17,736 nucleotides of DNA from Hyphomicrobiales bacterium (GCA_015494185.1 WGBT01000388.1:1-17736); one strand, 5' to 3'. Counted from the first letter of the stretch, positions 1-7,995 are shown. Notes: generated by a model not told the origin, from the letters alone. Translations and numbers: made by a program.

Positions 1-1
1 G

Positions 2-1294
2 ATCGAGGCCGCCAATGAATATGTTTGCGGCACCATGACCCTGGAAGGCGCGCCAGGCTTGAAAGAAGAGCATCTGCCGGTGTTTGATTGCGCCAATCCT
101 TGTGGCGCCAAAGGCAAGCGCTTCTTGTCGGCCGAAAGTCATATTAAAATGATGGCTGCGGCGCAACCCTTCATTTCCGGGGCGATTTCCAAGACCATCA
201 ACATGCCCAATTGCGCCACCGTCGAGGACTGCAAGAAAGCCTATGAACTGTCGTGGAAAATGGGGCTTAAGGCCAATGCCCTTTACCGCGATGGTTCGAA
301 ACTCTCACAGCCATTGAACGCCCAACTGCTGGCTGACGACGAAGACGAGGCCGATGCCATCGTCGAGGATCTTGCGGCCAACCCGGCGTCAGGCCAGCGC
401 GCCACCATCGTCGCCGAACGGGTGGTTGAACGGGTGATCGAACGGGTCCGGCTGAAAGCCGAGCGCGAACGCCTGCCCGACCGCCGCAAAGGCTATACCC
501 AAAAAGCAACGGTTGGCGGCCACAAGGTGTATTTGCGAACCGGGGAATATGATGACGGCCGGATTGGCGAGATTTTCATCGACATGCACAAGGAAGGGGC
601 CGCCTTCCGCTCATTGATGAATAACTTTGCCATCGCGGTTTCGCTGGGCCTGCAATATGGCGTGCCGTTGGAGGAATTCGTCGAGGCTTTCATCTTCACC
701 CGCTTTGAACCCCATGGTTTGGTGCAAGGCAATGATACGATCAAAAATGCCACCTCGATCCTCGACTATGTGTTCCGGGAACTGGCGGTTTCCTATCTGG
801 GACGTCATGATCTGGCCCATGTCGATCCAGCCAGCATTGGCAACACCGTTGTCGGTGATGGCAAGGATGAAGACAATCCGCTGGCAGGGCCGGCCATATC
901 GGCGTCACGCTTCATGAGCCGTGGCCTGACCCGCGGCCAGGTGGGCGGCAATCTGGTGGTCGTTCAACAGCCGCCCCAACAGGCCCAGGCGGCAGTGGCG
1001 ACGGCCGCGGCCGCAACAGCTTCACCCGGCAGCCGCGAAGCGGCGGTGAACGTCCCTGTGGTCTCCGGTCATGGCTCAAATCACGGTTATGTCACCGATG
1101 GCGCAACAGCGCTGGCGATGACCCCGGCCAATGATCGTTTCCATATGGAGGACCGCGCCAATGAGCTGCGTGCTGCGGCTCGCATCAAAGGCTATGAGGG
1201 AGAAGCCTGCTCAGACTGCGGGAATTTCACCCTGGTTCGCAATGGCACCTGCCTGAAATGCGACACCTGCGGCGCTACCAGCGGCTGCTCATAA
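2..1294 (+). CDS. nrdJ: Adenosylcobalamin-dependent (class II) ribonucleotide reductase, C-terminal part
   Basis: This is the 3' end of a gene that begins before the window: the frame is open from base 2, and the first internal ATG (base 35) lies within conserved sequence, so it is not the start. About 430 residues are visible. Class II reductases convert ribonucleotides to deoxyribonucleotides using coenzyme B12, without needing oxygen. Support comes from the late catalytic-domain segment VFDCANPCGAKGKRFLSAES, followed by ISGAISKTINMP and YELSWKMGLKANALYRDGSK. The variable low-complexity Gln/Ala-rich linker (about residues 320-350) leads to a Cys-rich tail with CSDCGNFTLV and CLKCDTCGATSGC. 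That tail is the zinc-ribbon-like reducing tail typical of long alphaproteobacterial NrdJ. The family is usually about 1200 residues, so roughly the last third is present. The gene ends in TAA and a terminator-like hairpin follows. Confidence in the family is high. Confidence 0.95.
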   Translation: MEAANEYVCGTMTLEGAPGLKEEHLPVFDCANPCGAKGKRFLSAESHIKMMAAAQPFISGAISKTINMPNCATVEDCKKAYELSWKMGLKANALYRDGSKLSQPLNAQLLADDEDEADAIVEDLAANPASGQRATIVAERVVERVIERVRLKAERERLPDRRKGYTQKATVGGHKVYLRTGEYDDGRIGEIFIDMHKEGAAFRSLMNNFAIAVSLGLQYGVPLEEFVEAFIFTRFEPHGLVQGNDTIKNATSILDYVFRELAVSYLGRHDLAHVDPASIGNTVVGDGKDEDNPLAGPAISASRFMSRGLTRGQVGGNLVVVQQPPQQAQAAVATAAAATASPGSREAAVNVPVVSGHGSNHGYVTDGATALAMTPANDRFHMEDRANELRAAARIKGYEGEACSDCGNFTLVRNGTCLKCDTCGATSGCS

Positions 1295-1311
1295 GCCGCC
1301 ATCTGGGGGAA

Positions 1312-1338
1312 AGCGGGGACTTCCTCGCTTCTCTCCTT
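1312..1338 (+). terminator. Probable intrinsic terminator after nrdJ
   Basis: Seventeen bases after the nrdJ stop, AGCGGGG pairs with CCTCGCT (one G-T) around a four-base ACTT loop. A pyrimidine-rich tract, TCTCTCCTTCTCTT, follows. The tail is not pure T, so termination efficiency is uncertain. Confidence 0.45.
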
Positions 1339-1437
1339 CTCTTGCATGACAGAACGAAATCGAAAATGTGCCTGTTTAGAGAACCTTATTAAGGAAGTCC
1401 AGCGTATTAAAAAAAACCTTCTTCCACAAACATGACC

Positions 1438-1592
1438 AGATCCGTCCTTACCTTCCATGGTGAGACACTGGCATTTTCCTAAACTTTGTCAAGGGCCGCT
1501 GAAAGCGGCCGCGAAGCGGTTTCACCCTTGACAAAGTTTAGGAAAATGCAAAAACGCTCATCATGGAAGGTAAGGACAGGTTTGGACAGAAG
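1438..1592 (+). repeat. Long palindromic intergenic element, copy A
   Basis: The left arm (1445-1495) and right arm (1525-1576) are inverted repeats. The inner 25 bp next to the tip are perfectly complementary (1471-1495 with 1525-1549). The outer 20 bp match except for one position, which would be a G-U pair on the + strand. Between these lies an unpaired bubble of 7 and 8 nt. The tip (1496-1524) contains two small stems with GAA loops: CCGCT-GAA-AGCGG and CCGC-GAA-GCGG. The outer flanks, CAGATCCGTCCTT on the left and AAGGACAG followed by GACAGAAGAG on the right, are shared with copies B and C. The element fills most of the 359-bp gap between nrdJ and the yqhA-like gene. No other gene was seen in that gap, and no target-site duplication is evident. 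Confidence 0.9.
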
Positions 1593-1653
1593 AGTTGTGC
1601 GAGTCGCTTGCGGCATGGTCAGGGGGCTTAATCGGTACAGGCTTTGTGATTAG

Positions 1654-2148
1654 ATGATGGAACGTATGCTTGAAAAACTGCTTTATGCAAGCCGCTGGCT
1701 GTTAGCGCCGGTCTATATCGGCCTGGCGCTGGCGATTTTGATGATCGGCGTCAAATTCTTTCAGGAATTGTGGCATGTCGCCCCTGTATTGATGTCCATG
1801 AAAGAATCCGACCTGGTGCTGTTGGTCCTGACCTTGGTCGATATTGCGCTGGTGGGCGGATTGTTGGTGATGGTGATGTTTTCTGGTTATGAAAACTTCA
1901 TTTCACAAATCGATATTGATGACGACTCGAAGAAATTATCTTGGTTGGGCAAGCTGGATACCGGCTCCCTGAAACAAAAAGTCGCCGCCTCCATCGTTGC
2001 CATTTCCTCAATTCACCTTCTCAAAGCCTTCATGAATGCCGAGAAAATCGAAAATGACAAGCTGATGTGGTATGTCATCATTCATCTGACTTTCGTACTC
2101 TCGGCCATGGGCATGGCCTTCATCGACCGCCTCAATCGGAAATCCTGA
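1654..2148 (+). CDS. yqhA: UPF0114 family membrane protein (YqhA-like)
   Basis: This is a 164-residue inner-membrane protein of unknown function. The N-terminal segment ERMLEKLLYASRWLLAPVYI closely resembles the start of E. coli YqhA, and the overall length is about the same. Hydrophobic segments lie at about residues 15-37, 52-78, 107-125 and 138-157. They are separated by an acidic, polar loop (SQIDIDDDSKKLSW) and by LLKAFMNAEKIENDKL, both recognisable family features. The start is uncertain between the adjacent ATG codons at 1654 and 1657. The second fits the YqhA N-terminus better, and neither has a strong Shine-Dalgarno sequence. The gene is preceded by palindromic copy A and converges on the ACT-domain gene with only 13 bp between stop codons. 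What the protein does is not known; the family assignment is firm. Confidence 0.88.
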   Translation: MMERMLEKLLYASRWLLAPVYIGLALAILMIGVKFFQELWHVAPVLMSMKESDLVLLVLTLVDIALVGGLLVMVMFSGYENFISQIDIDDDSKKLSWLGKLDTGSLKQKVAASIVAISSIHLLKAFMNAEKIENDKLMWYVIIHLTFVLSAMGMAFIDRLNRKS

Positions 2149-2166
2149 CAGGTCCTGGACGTCAGG
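2144..2166. terminator. Small inverted repeat over two convergent stop codons
   Basis: CCTGAC (2144-2149) and GTCAGG (2161-2166) form a 6-bp stem that overlaps the stop codons of both the yqhA-like gene and the convergent ACT-domain gene. It has no T tract on either side. It is at most a weak bidirectional terminator, and it may simply reflect the short convergent junction. Confidence 0.25.
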
Positions 2167-2698
2167 CGGTGATCTCTTCATCAAGGTTGATATCAACCAT
2201 GATGTCAGCAGCAAGGGTTTCCAGCGCCTCACGCAACGCTGTCATATCAAGCTCTTCCGGCAAACGAATTTCGGCGCGGGCCGTAAACATCGGCTCGCCC
2301 GACAGGCTGGCGGTGAACACCTTGGTTTCCAGCTGCTCGAGATTGACGCTCATCCGGGCCAGCACCCGGGTGACCTGATGCACAATCCCGGTATGATCAA
2401 GACCAGTCAGCTCCAGCCGGGCACGAGGCCCGCTTTGCGATATCACAGGCTGCCCGGCTTTACAGACCGTGATTGTCATGGTTTCACCAGACAGTTTTTC
2501 AAGCGCATCCTGCAACGCATCGGCCCGGTCTTCGGGCACCTGCACCCGCAACAGACCGGCAAATTCACCACACAGCCGCGCCATCGAACTTTCCACCCAG
2601 TTGCCGCCATGCTGTGTGACGATCTCGGCGATTTGTTCGACCAGACCGGGCCGATCCTTGGCCAACATCGTAATGACAATATCTTTCGGCATTTTCAC
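2162..2698 (-). CDS. Two-ACT-domain protein, glycine cleavage repressor (GcvR) family
   Basis: The 178-residue protein has two ACT-type domains. The first (about residues 6-85) opens with DIVITMLAKDRPGLVEQIAE and the second (about 93-175) with ARLELTGLDHTGIVHQVTRV. ACT domains bind amino acids. GcvR-family members are cytoplasmic regulators that, in enterobacteria, act with GcvA to repress the glycine cleavage system. No gcv gene or GcvA-type regulator is in this window, so the glycine link is inferred from the family alone. The start ATG at 2698 has a good Shine-Dalgarno (GGGGGAG about 8 nt upstream); an ATG two codons later is also possible. The gene is the last of the minus-strand fab-to-hydrolase series. 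It is separated from the hydrolase by about 116 bp that hold repeat family 2 copy 1, so it may have its own promoter. Confidence 0.8.
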   Translation of the reverse strand: MKMPKDIVITMLAKDRPGLVEQIAEIVTQHGGNWVESSMARLCGEFAGLLRVQVPEDRADALQDALEKLSGETMTITVCKAGQPVISQSGPRARLELTGLDHTGIVHQVTRVLARMSVNLEQLETKVFTASLSGEPMFTARAEIRLPEELDMTALREALETLAADIMVDINLDEEITA

Positions 2699-2731
2699 GC
2701 TCCCCCCATACGGCAGACGGCTTTTAAAGGA

Positions 2732-2828
2732 CTAATACCTCCGCCCCTTGGCCTTTCTTCGTATACCGCTCAATTTATGCAGAACTTTCAAGGGGATACG
2801 GAAATCATCAGCGGTCAATGATAAATCC
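2732..2828 (+). repeat. Interspersed repeat family 2, copy 1
   Basis: This copy reads CTAATACCTCCGCCCCTTGG, then CTTCGTATACC, CAATTTAT, CTTTCAAGGGGATACGGAAA and GCGGTCAATGATAAA. The same blocks in the same order occur at 3668-3780 (opposite strand), 12424-12517 and 16820-16955. The repeat lies between the hydrolase and the ACT-domain gene and overlaps the last codons of the hydrolase. CGTATACC and GGATACGG make it partly self-complementary. Confidence 0.75.
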
Positions 2829-3606
2829 CTCCGGGATAAAATTCTTGCTGTTTGAGCCAGCAAAGGATGTCTTCGACAACGATCTGCCAGCCCGGCTCCC
2901 CCAGCACCCAATGGGCATGGTTGGGCAATTCAAGATAGGTGGCGCGATCCCCATAACGGCTGGCGATCTTGCGGACCAAGCCCGGCGGCGTTATGCCATC
3001 ATGACGGCCTGCAACCACCAGCAAGGGACAGCTGACCTTTTCGGCAGGAACCTTTGCAGCCCGTTTGGGATCGAGATACCACAGGCCGATTTCAGCAATG
3101 GCCCGGCCGGACTCCCACACCCCCTGATCATAAAGTTCGCGCGCTTGCTGTTCGGACAGGTGCACAAAGACGGTACGGCGCGCGTGGGCAAAACTGCGGC
3201 CATGGGGTTTTTGCCAAAATTTCCAGGTCGTGAGCACCGGCCAAAAGGCGGCGATCACACTTGGATAGAAATTCGGCAGGCCAGCTGGCGGTGCCGGTGT
3301 CAACAACACCGCGGCCGTGGCCAACCCCCGCGCCGCCAATAATTGCGCCAGCAGTCCACCCATGGAATGGCCGATCAGAATGGGAGTGGCGGGCAGTGTC
3401 TCGATCAGGGCGGCCAAATCATCGACATAATCTGTCAGGGAAGTGGTGCCCAACGCCTCAGGCGGCGGTCCTTTCGGATCAACATCATGATGGCGAAGCG
3501 CTGGCGTGTGTACCTCATAGCCTGCCGCTTCCAAGACGGGCTTGTAATTGTCCCAGACCGAGGGCGTGGCCCACATGCCATGGATCAACACCAAAGGCGG
3601 TGGCAT
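2815..3606 (-). CDS. Alpha/beta hydrolase
   Basis: This is a 263-residue alpha/beta-hydrolase-fold enzyme. The oxyanion-hole segment is LVLIHGMWATPSVW (residues 5-18). The nucleophile elbow is GHSMGG, with Ser81. The probable acid is Asp203 in VVAGRHDGITPP, and the base is His230 or His232 in LPNHAHWVLGEPGW. No signal peptide is seen, so it is probably cytoplasmic. The substrate cannot be told; it could be an esterase, lipase or other hydrolase. The start ATG is preceded by GAGGAGG about 10 nt upstream. The gene follows fabI on the same strand with a 188-bp gap that holds repeat family 2 copy 2. Its 3' end runs into repeat copy 1, which supplies the last residues (IYH) and the stop, so the C-terminus may have been altered by the repeat. 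Confidence 0.88.
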   Translation of the reverse strand: MPPPLVLIHGMWATPSVWDNYKPVLEAAGYEVHTPALRHHDVDPKGPPPEALGTTSLTDYVDDLAALIETLPATPILIGHSMGGLLAQLLAARGLATAAVLLTPAPPAGLPNFYPSVIAAFWPVLTTWKFWQKPHGRSFAHARRTVFVHLSEQQARELYDQGVWESGRAIAEIGLWYLDPKRAAKVPAEKVSCPLLVVAGRHDGITPPGLVRKIASRYGDRATYLELPNHAHWVLGEPGWQIVVEDILCWLKQQEFYPGGIYH

Positions 3607-3667
3607 AACGCGGTGCCCTCCTCAAATGATGGCCGATCGAAGAACTCTTGGTGTCGAGGACACTTGG

Positions 3668-3780
3668 AATAATACTGAAGGTCTTTATCGTTGACCTTCC
3701 CAAGCTTTCCGTATCCCTTCGAAGATTCCAAATAAATTGAAGGGTATACGAAGCAAGGCCAAAGGCCAATGGTATAATGC
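3668..3780 (-). repeat. Interspersed repeat family 2, copy 2
   Basis: Read on the - strand this copy has GCATTATACCATTGGCC, CTTCGTATACCCTTCAATTT, CGAAGGGATACGGAAAGC, GGTCAACGATAAA and GACC. These match copy 1 and especially the copy at 16820-16955 block by block. It occupies most of the fabI-hydrolase gap. The arms CTTCGTATACCCTTC and GAAGGGATACGGAAAG are nearly complementary, so a transcript can fold into a hairpin. Confidence 0.75.
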
Positions 3781-3794
3781 TCCCCCCTTTGGGA

Positions 3795-4649
3795 TCACTG
3801 CGCTGCAACCGGCTTTGCCCGAGGTTCCGCTTCGGCGCCAATTTTTTCCGGCTTCGGCATGGCCATGATATTATACCCGCAATCGACGAAATGCACTTCA
3901 CCGGTGACAGCACCTGAAAGATCCGACAACAAATAGAGCGCAGAGCCGCCCACCTCATCAAGGGTTGGGGTGCGTTGCAGCGGCGCATGTTCTTTTTGAT
4001 AATTGAACAAAATGCGGGCGTCTGCAATACCCGCCCCGGCCAAGGTCCGCATCGGACCGGCAGACAAGGCATTGACGCGGATCCCTTGGGGACCGAAATC
4101 GGCTGCCAGATAACGCACGCTGGCTTCAAGCGCGGCCTTGGCCACCCCCATCACATTATAACGCGGCACCACCTTGGTCGAGCCCCCATAGGTCAAGGTG
4201 AGCATCGCCCCGCCATCGGGCATGAGATCAGCGGCGCGGCGGGCGACTTCGGTGAAGGAAAAGCAGGAAATCACCATAGTATGGATGAAATTTTCCCGGC
4301 TGGTATCGGCATAGCGGCCTTTGAGCTCATTGCGATCGGAAAATGCCAAGGCATGCACCACGAAATCAAGCTTGCCCCAAGTCTCACGCACCGCCTTGAA
4401 CACGTTATCGACACTGTCGATATCCTCCACATCGCACGGCACAATGATCTTCGAGCCCAGCCCCTCGGCCAATGGGACAGCACGGCGGCCAAAAGCGCCA
4501 TCTTGGTAAGAAAACGCCAATTCGGCCCCATGGGCGTGCAACATCTTGGCAATTCCCCAGGCAATGGACCGGTCATTGGCGACGCCCATGATGAGCCCGC
4601 GTTTACCTGCCATAATCGGGCCCGGGCTTGCTGTCTCATTTCCGCTCAT
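3795..4649 (-). CDS. fabI: Enoyl-[acyl-carrier-protein] reductase (NADH), FabI
   Basis: FabI performs the last reduction of each fatty-acid elongation cycle, converting trans-2-enoyl-ACP to acyl-ACP with NADH in the cytoplasm. The 284-residue protein has the atypical short-chain dehydrogenase pattern of FabI: cofactor motif GLIMGVANDRSIAWG (residues 18-32), VPCDVED, LDFVVHALAFSDRNEL, the first Tyr in TLTYGGS (Tyr154), and catalytic Tyr164 and Lys171 in YNVMGVAK (Tyr-x6-Lys). LSAGPMRTLA and the C-terminal GYNIMAMP also fit the family. The start ATG has TTGAGGA about 8 nt upstream. The last 20 or so residues are Ala/Glu/Lys/Pro-rich and probably disordered. The gene follows fabB with a 206-bp gap that carries a 10-bp tandem repeat, so it may have a separate promoter. 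Confidence 0.97.
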   Translation of the reverse strand: MSGNETASPGPIMAGKRGLIMGVANDRSIAWGIAKMLHAHGAELAFSYQDGAFGRRAVPLAEGLGSKIIVPCDVEDIDSVDNVFKAVRETWGKLDFVVHALAFSDRNELKGRYADTSRENFIHTMVISCFSFTEVARRAADLMPDGGAMLTLTYGGSTKVVPRYNVMGVAKAALEASVRYLAADFGPQGIRVNALSAGPMRTLAGAGIADARILFNYQKEHAPLQRTPTLDEVGGSALYLLSDLSGAVTGEVHFVDCGYNIMAMPKPEKIGAEAEPRAKPVAAQ

Positions 4650-4710
4650 GTCATTTTCCTCAACATTTCAAGGCGCGTCTTCAGATTTGGCGCGTCACAT
4701 TCATCTTTTG

Positions 4711-4754
4711 CCCCATTTTACCCCATTTTACCCCATTTTACCCCGTTTTGCCCC
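4711..4754. repeat. 10-bp tandem repeat upstream of fabI
   Basis: There are three exact copies of CCCCATTTTA (4711-4740), then a variant CCCCGTTTTG and a partial CCCC. CATCTTTTG precedes them and may be a decayed unit. The unit length is close to one helical turn. On the fabI (minus) strand this reads as GGGGTAAAAT in phase. It lies about 60-105 bp before the fabI start. Confidence 0.9.
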
Positions 4755-4839
4755 GCACTCTCTCGCTGCTGGAAAAAATCTGCAAGTTACGGCTGTTGTT
4801 TTAGTAAAAAGGCCCAATAAATGAATTCGCAAATAAAAC

Positions 4840-4863
4840 GTAAATAAAAAACGGGTCAACCGT
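4840..4863 (-). terminator. Possible weak terminator at the end of fabB
   Basis: On the - strand ACGG-TTGAC-CCGT forms a 4-bp stem followed by TTTTTATTTA. The fabB stop codon lies in the loop. The stem is short, so this is only a candidate. Confidence 0.3.
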
Positions 4864-6088
4864 GATATTTGCCCAAAATCAAGGTTGCATTGGTTCCACC
4901 AAAGCCAAAACTATTTGACATCACACTATTGATCTCGATGTTGTCTTGGCGTTCGCGAAGAATTGGAACATCGGCAAATTCTGGGTCAAGATTTTCGATG
5001 TTCGCCGATTCACACAGAAAACTGTTATTCATCATCAACACCGAATAGATCACTTCCTGTACCCCGGTTGCGCCCAGCGAGTGACCGGTCAAGGATTTGG
5101 TGGCGCTGATCATCGGAATATCATCCCCAAACACTTCACGCACGGCGGCGATTTCTCTGGCATCGCCAATCGGAGTCGACGTGCCATGGGGATTGATATA
5201 ATCAATTTTACGGTCAAGCCCCTTGCCATCCATCCCCGCCAGGGCCAATTTCATGCAGCGCACCGCCCCTTCGCCAGAAGGAGCCACCATGTCAAAACCA
5301 TCGGAATTGGCGCCATAGCCTAGCACTTCCGCATAAATCTTGGCGCCGCGGGCCTTGGCATGTTCGAGTTCCTCCAAAACCACCACCCCAGCGCCACCGG
5401 CAATCACAAAACCGTCCCGGTCCGCATCAAAGGCACGGCTGGCTTTTTCCGGCGTGTCGTTGAATTTGGAAGACATGGCGTTCATGCCATCAAACAGCAC
5501 CGACATGGTCCAATCCAAATCTTCGCTCCCACCGGCAAAGATGACATCCTGCTTGCCGAACTGGATCAATTCAGCCCCATTGCCAATGCAGTGAGCCGAG
5601 GTGGAACAGGCCGAGGTGATCGAATAGTTGATCCCCTTGATCTTGAACGGTGTGGCAAGGGTGGCCGAGGCAGTGCTGCTCATGGTTTTGGGCACTTCGA
5701 AAGGACCGACTTTCTTGGGCCCCTTCTCCCGCGCGGTATCTGCGGCCCAAACAATGCGTTTGGTCGACGGTCCTCCCGAGCCCATGATGAGGCCCGTGCG
5801 CTCATGGGAAATTTCGTGTTCTTCAAGTCCCGAATCGGCAATTGCCTGTTGCATCGCCAGATAATTCCACGCCGATCCCGCTCCCATGAAGCGGCGCGCC
5901 TTGCGGTCGACAGCGTCTTCCCAGTCCATCTTCGGGGCGCCGTGGATTTGCGAGCGAAAGCCCATCTCTTTATAGGTTTCGGATGCGGAAATGCCCGACT
6001 TGGCTTCGCGTAAGGAGGCAAGGACTTCCTGGGTATTGTTCCCAATGGAAGAGATGATTCCCATGCCGGTAATGACGACGCGTCTCAT
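4856..6088 (-). CDS. fabB: 3-oxoacyl-[acyl-carrier-protein] synthase I, FabB
   Basis: FabB condenses malonyl-ACP with acyl-ACP. In organisms with FabA it elongates the cis-3-decenoyl intermediate and so is needed for unsaturated fatty acids. The 410-residue protein has the thiolase-fold condensing-enzyme triad: Cys161 in SITSACSTSAHC, His301 in NPHGTSTPIGD and His336 in KSLTGHSLGATG, with Lys331 just before it. The C-terminal NSFGFGGTNATLILGKY is also typical. The start ATG is preceded by AGGAG about 9 nt upstream. Adjacency to fabA distinguishes it from FabF. The intergenic gap to fabA is 162 bp, which is compatible with one transcript. Confidence 0.97.
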   Translation of the reverse strand: MRRVVITGMGIISSIGNNTQEVLASLREAKSGISASETYKEMGFRSQIHGAPKMDWEDAVDRKARRFMGAGSAWNYLAMQQAIADSGLEEHEISHERTGLIMGSGGPSTKRIVWAADTAREKGPKKVGPFEVPKTMSSTASATLATPFKIKGINYSITSACSTSAHCIGNGAELIQFGKQDVIFAGGSEDLDWTMSVLFDGMNAMSSKFNDTPEKASRAFDADRDGFVIAGGAGVVVLEELEHAKARGAKIYAEVLGYGANSDGFDMVAPSGEGAVRCMKLALAGMDGKGLDRKIDYINPHGTSTPIGDAREIAAVREVFGDDIPMISATKSLTGHSLGATGVQEVIYSVLMMNNSFLCESANIENLDPEFADVPILRERQDNIEINSVMSNSFGFGGTNATLILGKYHG

Positions 6089-6250
6089 AAGATGTTGCTC
6101 CTGGGATTGCTATTATTGCTGGGATTTGGCCTTGCAACCAAGTTGCTTAGCAAGCCACCTCCACCAAGGCGGCATGCCTCTTTTCAAGCCCCTGCCCCTG
6201 TAAACGCTTCTCATCATGATGCTATGCTGCTTAAACCTAAAGTGAGCTCA

Positions 6251-6790
6251 TCAGCCGTTGGCAATTTCGGGTTTGAACAGGCCCACCCGCAAGTCATGGG
6301 CATTGTAAATCGTCACCCCATCGGCCTTCATGGTGCCAATGCCGGTCGCCAAAATCAATTTTCGGGAAATCACCCGAGTCATGTCCACCGTATATTCCAC
6401 CAGCTTGGTCTCAGGCACCACCATGCCGGTGAATTTCACCTGTCCCACACTGATCGCCCGGCCAAGCCCTGGATTGCCAAGCCAGCCCAAGAAGAACCCC
6501 GTAAGCTGCCACAAGGCGTCAAGCCCCAAACAGCCGGGCATGACGGGATCCCCTTTGAAATGGCAATCGAAGAACCATAGGTCCGGGGTGATATCAAGCT
6601 CGGCCTTGACCTGGCCTTTGCCAAATTCACCGCCATCGGCTGAAATATGCGTGATCCGGTCAAACATCAACATCGGCGGCAAGGGCAGTTGCGCATTGCC
6701 CGGACCAAAAAGCTCACCACGGCCACAGGCCAGCAATTCCTCATAAGAATAGCTGGATTGCCGCTCTGTCATCAAATTTTGCGTCTCCAT
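6251..6790 (-). CDS. fabA: 3-hydroxydecanoyl-[acyl-carrier-protein] dehydratase/isomerase, FabA
   Basis: FabA dehydrates 3-hydroxyacyl-ACP and isomerises trans-2-decenoyl-ACP to cis-3-decenoyl-ACP, the branch point to unsaturated fatty acids. The 179-residue protein is of usual length. The hot-dog-fold active site is visible as WFFDCHFKGDPVMPGCLGLD, with catalytic His77 and Asp91 (14 residues apart, as in E. coli). The N-terminal YEELLACGRGELFG is also typical. A second ATG at residue 7 is possible, but GGAGG about 6 nt before the first ATG supports it. FabA is the first gene of the fabA-fabB-fabI block. The 200-bp upstream region (6791-6990) holds a GC-rich inverted repeat (CCCGAGCACGCCCGGG) near the start and AT-rich stretches further up. 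I see no promoter there I would commit to. Confidence 0.97.
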   Translation of the reverse strand: METQNLMTERQSSYSYEELLACGRGELFGPGNAQLPLPPMLMFDRITHISADGGEFGKGQVKAELDITPDLWFFDCHFKGDPVMPGCLGLDALWQLTGFFLGWLGNPGLGRAISVGQVKFTGMVVPETKLVEYTVDMTRVISRKLILATGIGTMKADGVTIYNAHDLRVGLFKPEIANG

Positions 6791-6990
6791 CCCAATCCTC
6801 CGCAGCCCCTCAACTCATCACCCCGAGCACGCCCGGGCTTACCCGGCCTGCGCCTTTTATTTCACTCCACACCTTAATAGGTATTACGAGCTTCTCCCTG
6901 TCTATCACAGCAAAACAGAGGACAAAAGGGCTGCGAAATGGGATTTTTTGTCCCGTCGCACTGGATACCCTTGGCGGGTTCAGCACAAAG

Positions 6991-7995
6991 CTATTTCTCA
7001 GGTTGAAGCGAAGCAGGCATGGCGGCCGTACAGTCTCGTGACGTGGTCTTGCCGGTTTTACGATCGAGGCTGAGCACGGTGCAGCCGCCTGTCCCGGTCA
7101 TTTCCCCTCGTGAAACGGCCGGACCTGCGGAGCGGTCGAGCGTCTCTGTGGCTGCGGGAATGGCAGCGGTGACATCGGGCGCATAGGCGGCGGGACTGGC
7201 GAAAAAGACACTGCCGAACAGTGAAGCCATCCCCCAACCGATCACCACACCGAAAACAGCGGCAAGCACACTGATCCGGCGCCAGGCGCGTTCTTTCACG
7301 GCAATGACATAGGACAGCTCAAACAACTGGTCGGCAAGTTCCAGATCGGTTGGCCCCAAATCCGCTGCTTCATCTCCGGCATCCACGGCAACAGTATGGT
7401 GTCCGGCGGCCATCTTGCCTGGTGCCTCTGCCCCCGTCTGCGCGGACGGGGGGTGTCCAGAATTTTGCGCTTCCCCCAAGGAAGGCGTTGGATCAGGCGG
7501 TTGATAGCCGCCCCGCAATGATGCCGCCGCTGCGGCAATTACCGCCTCATCAGGGAAAGGCCGGGTGGCGGCGGGCTGTGGCGCGGCTGAAGCTGAAGAA
7601 GCTGAATAAGAGGGCTGCGGGCTGTGCGGCTTGGCTGCCATACTTTCTCTTCTTGGCGGCGACAGAGATTGTCCGGATGCAGCAGGAGGCTTCGACACCG
7701 TCCGCTTGCGTGAACCAAATGCCTTGGGCGCTTTGGGGGCTTTTGCCGCGCCTGCCGGTTGCCGGCGTTGGGCCTGGGAAGCCAACCGTTGCGGCGGCAC
7801 CGGCTGTGACGGCGGTCCTGCTAAGACAGGCCGAGACGGCGCCTCCACAGCAGGCCGGCCATGCAAGCCCCGATTGCCATCATTCTGACAGGAATTCTGA
7901 TTGGGCTGACCGGGGGCGGTTGTCACCGACAACACCCTGCGCACCCGGCGAAACGGCGCCGTGATCTTTTCCTTCTGCATCTTCTTCCCCAGCAT
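6991..7995 (-). CDS. Hypothetical Pro/Ala-rich protein with one transmembrane segment
   Basis: I do not recognise this gene. From the ATG at 7995 it gives 334 residues. The first 200 or so are rich in Pro, Ala, Gln, Ser and basic residues, so probably disordered. Then comes an acidic stretch (DLGPTDLELADQLFELSYVI), a basic flank (KERAWRR), and one hydrophobic segment (RISVLAAVFGVVIGWGMASL, about residues 240-266). A 68-residue tail has two Cys (GGCTVLSL and SRDC) that could form a disulphide. Topology is inferred: N-terminus in the cytoplasm, tail outside. The start is uncertain. The frame is open back to a GTG at 8160; the ATG at 7995 has AAGAAGG 5-6 nt upstream; an ATG at 7641 (216 residues) also has a purine-rich site. 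The gene lies downstream of DUF1015 on the same strand and upstream of fabA. Confidence 0.6.
   Translation of the reverse strand: MLGKKMQKEKITAPFRRVRRVLSVTTAPGQPNQNSCQNDGNRGLHGRPAVEAPSRPVLAGPPSQPVPPQRLASQAQRRQPAGAAKAPKAPKAFGSRKRTVSKPPAASGQSLSPPRRESMAAKPHSPQPSYSASSASAAPQPAATRPFPDEAVIAAAAASLRGGYQPPDPTPSLGEAQNSGHPPSAQTGAEAPGKMAAGHHTVAVDAGDEAADLGPTDLELADQLFELSYVIAVKERAWRRISVLAAVFGVVIGWGMASLFGSVFFASPAAYAPDVTAAIPAATETLDRSAGPAVSRGEMTGTGGCTVLSLDRKTGKTTSRDCTAAMPASLQPEK

Noticed and set aside
1438..1592. Integron attC site as an explanation for the long palindromes
   Set aside because: The arms lack the R'/R'' core sites (GTTRRRY and RYYYAAC), there is no cassette gene arrangement and no integrase nearby.
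3975..4820. Long plus-strand open frame (281 codons) across fabI
   Set aside because: It is antisense to a certain fabI gene; long antisense frames are expected at this GC content and the product has no recognisable features.
6142..6165. TTGCTTAGCAA palindrome in the fabA-fabB gap as an operator
   Set aside because: A single short site with no context; chance occurrence is likely.
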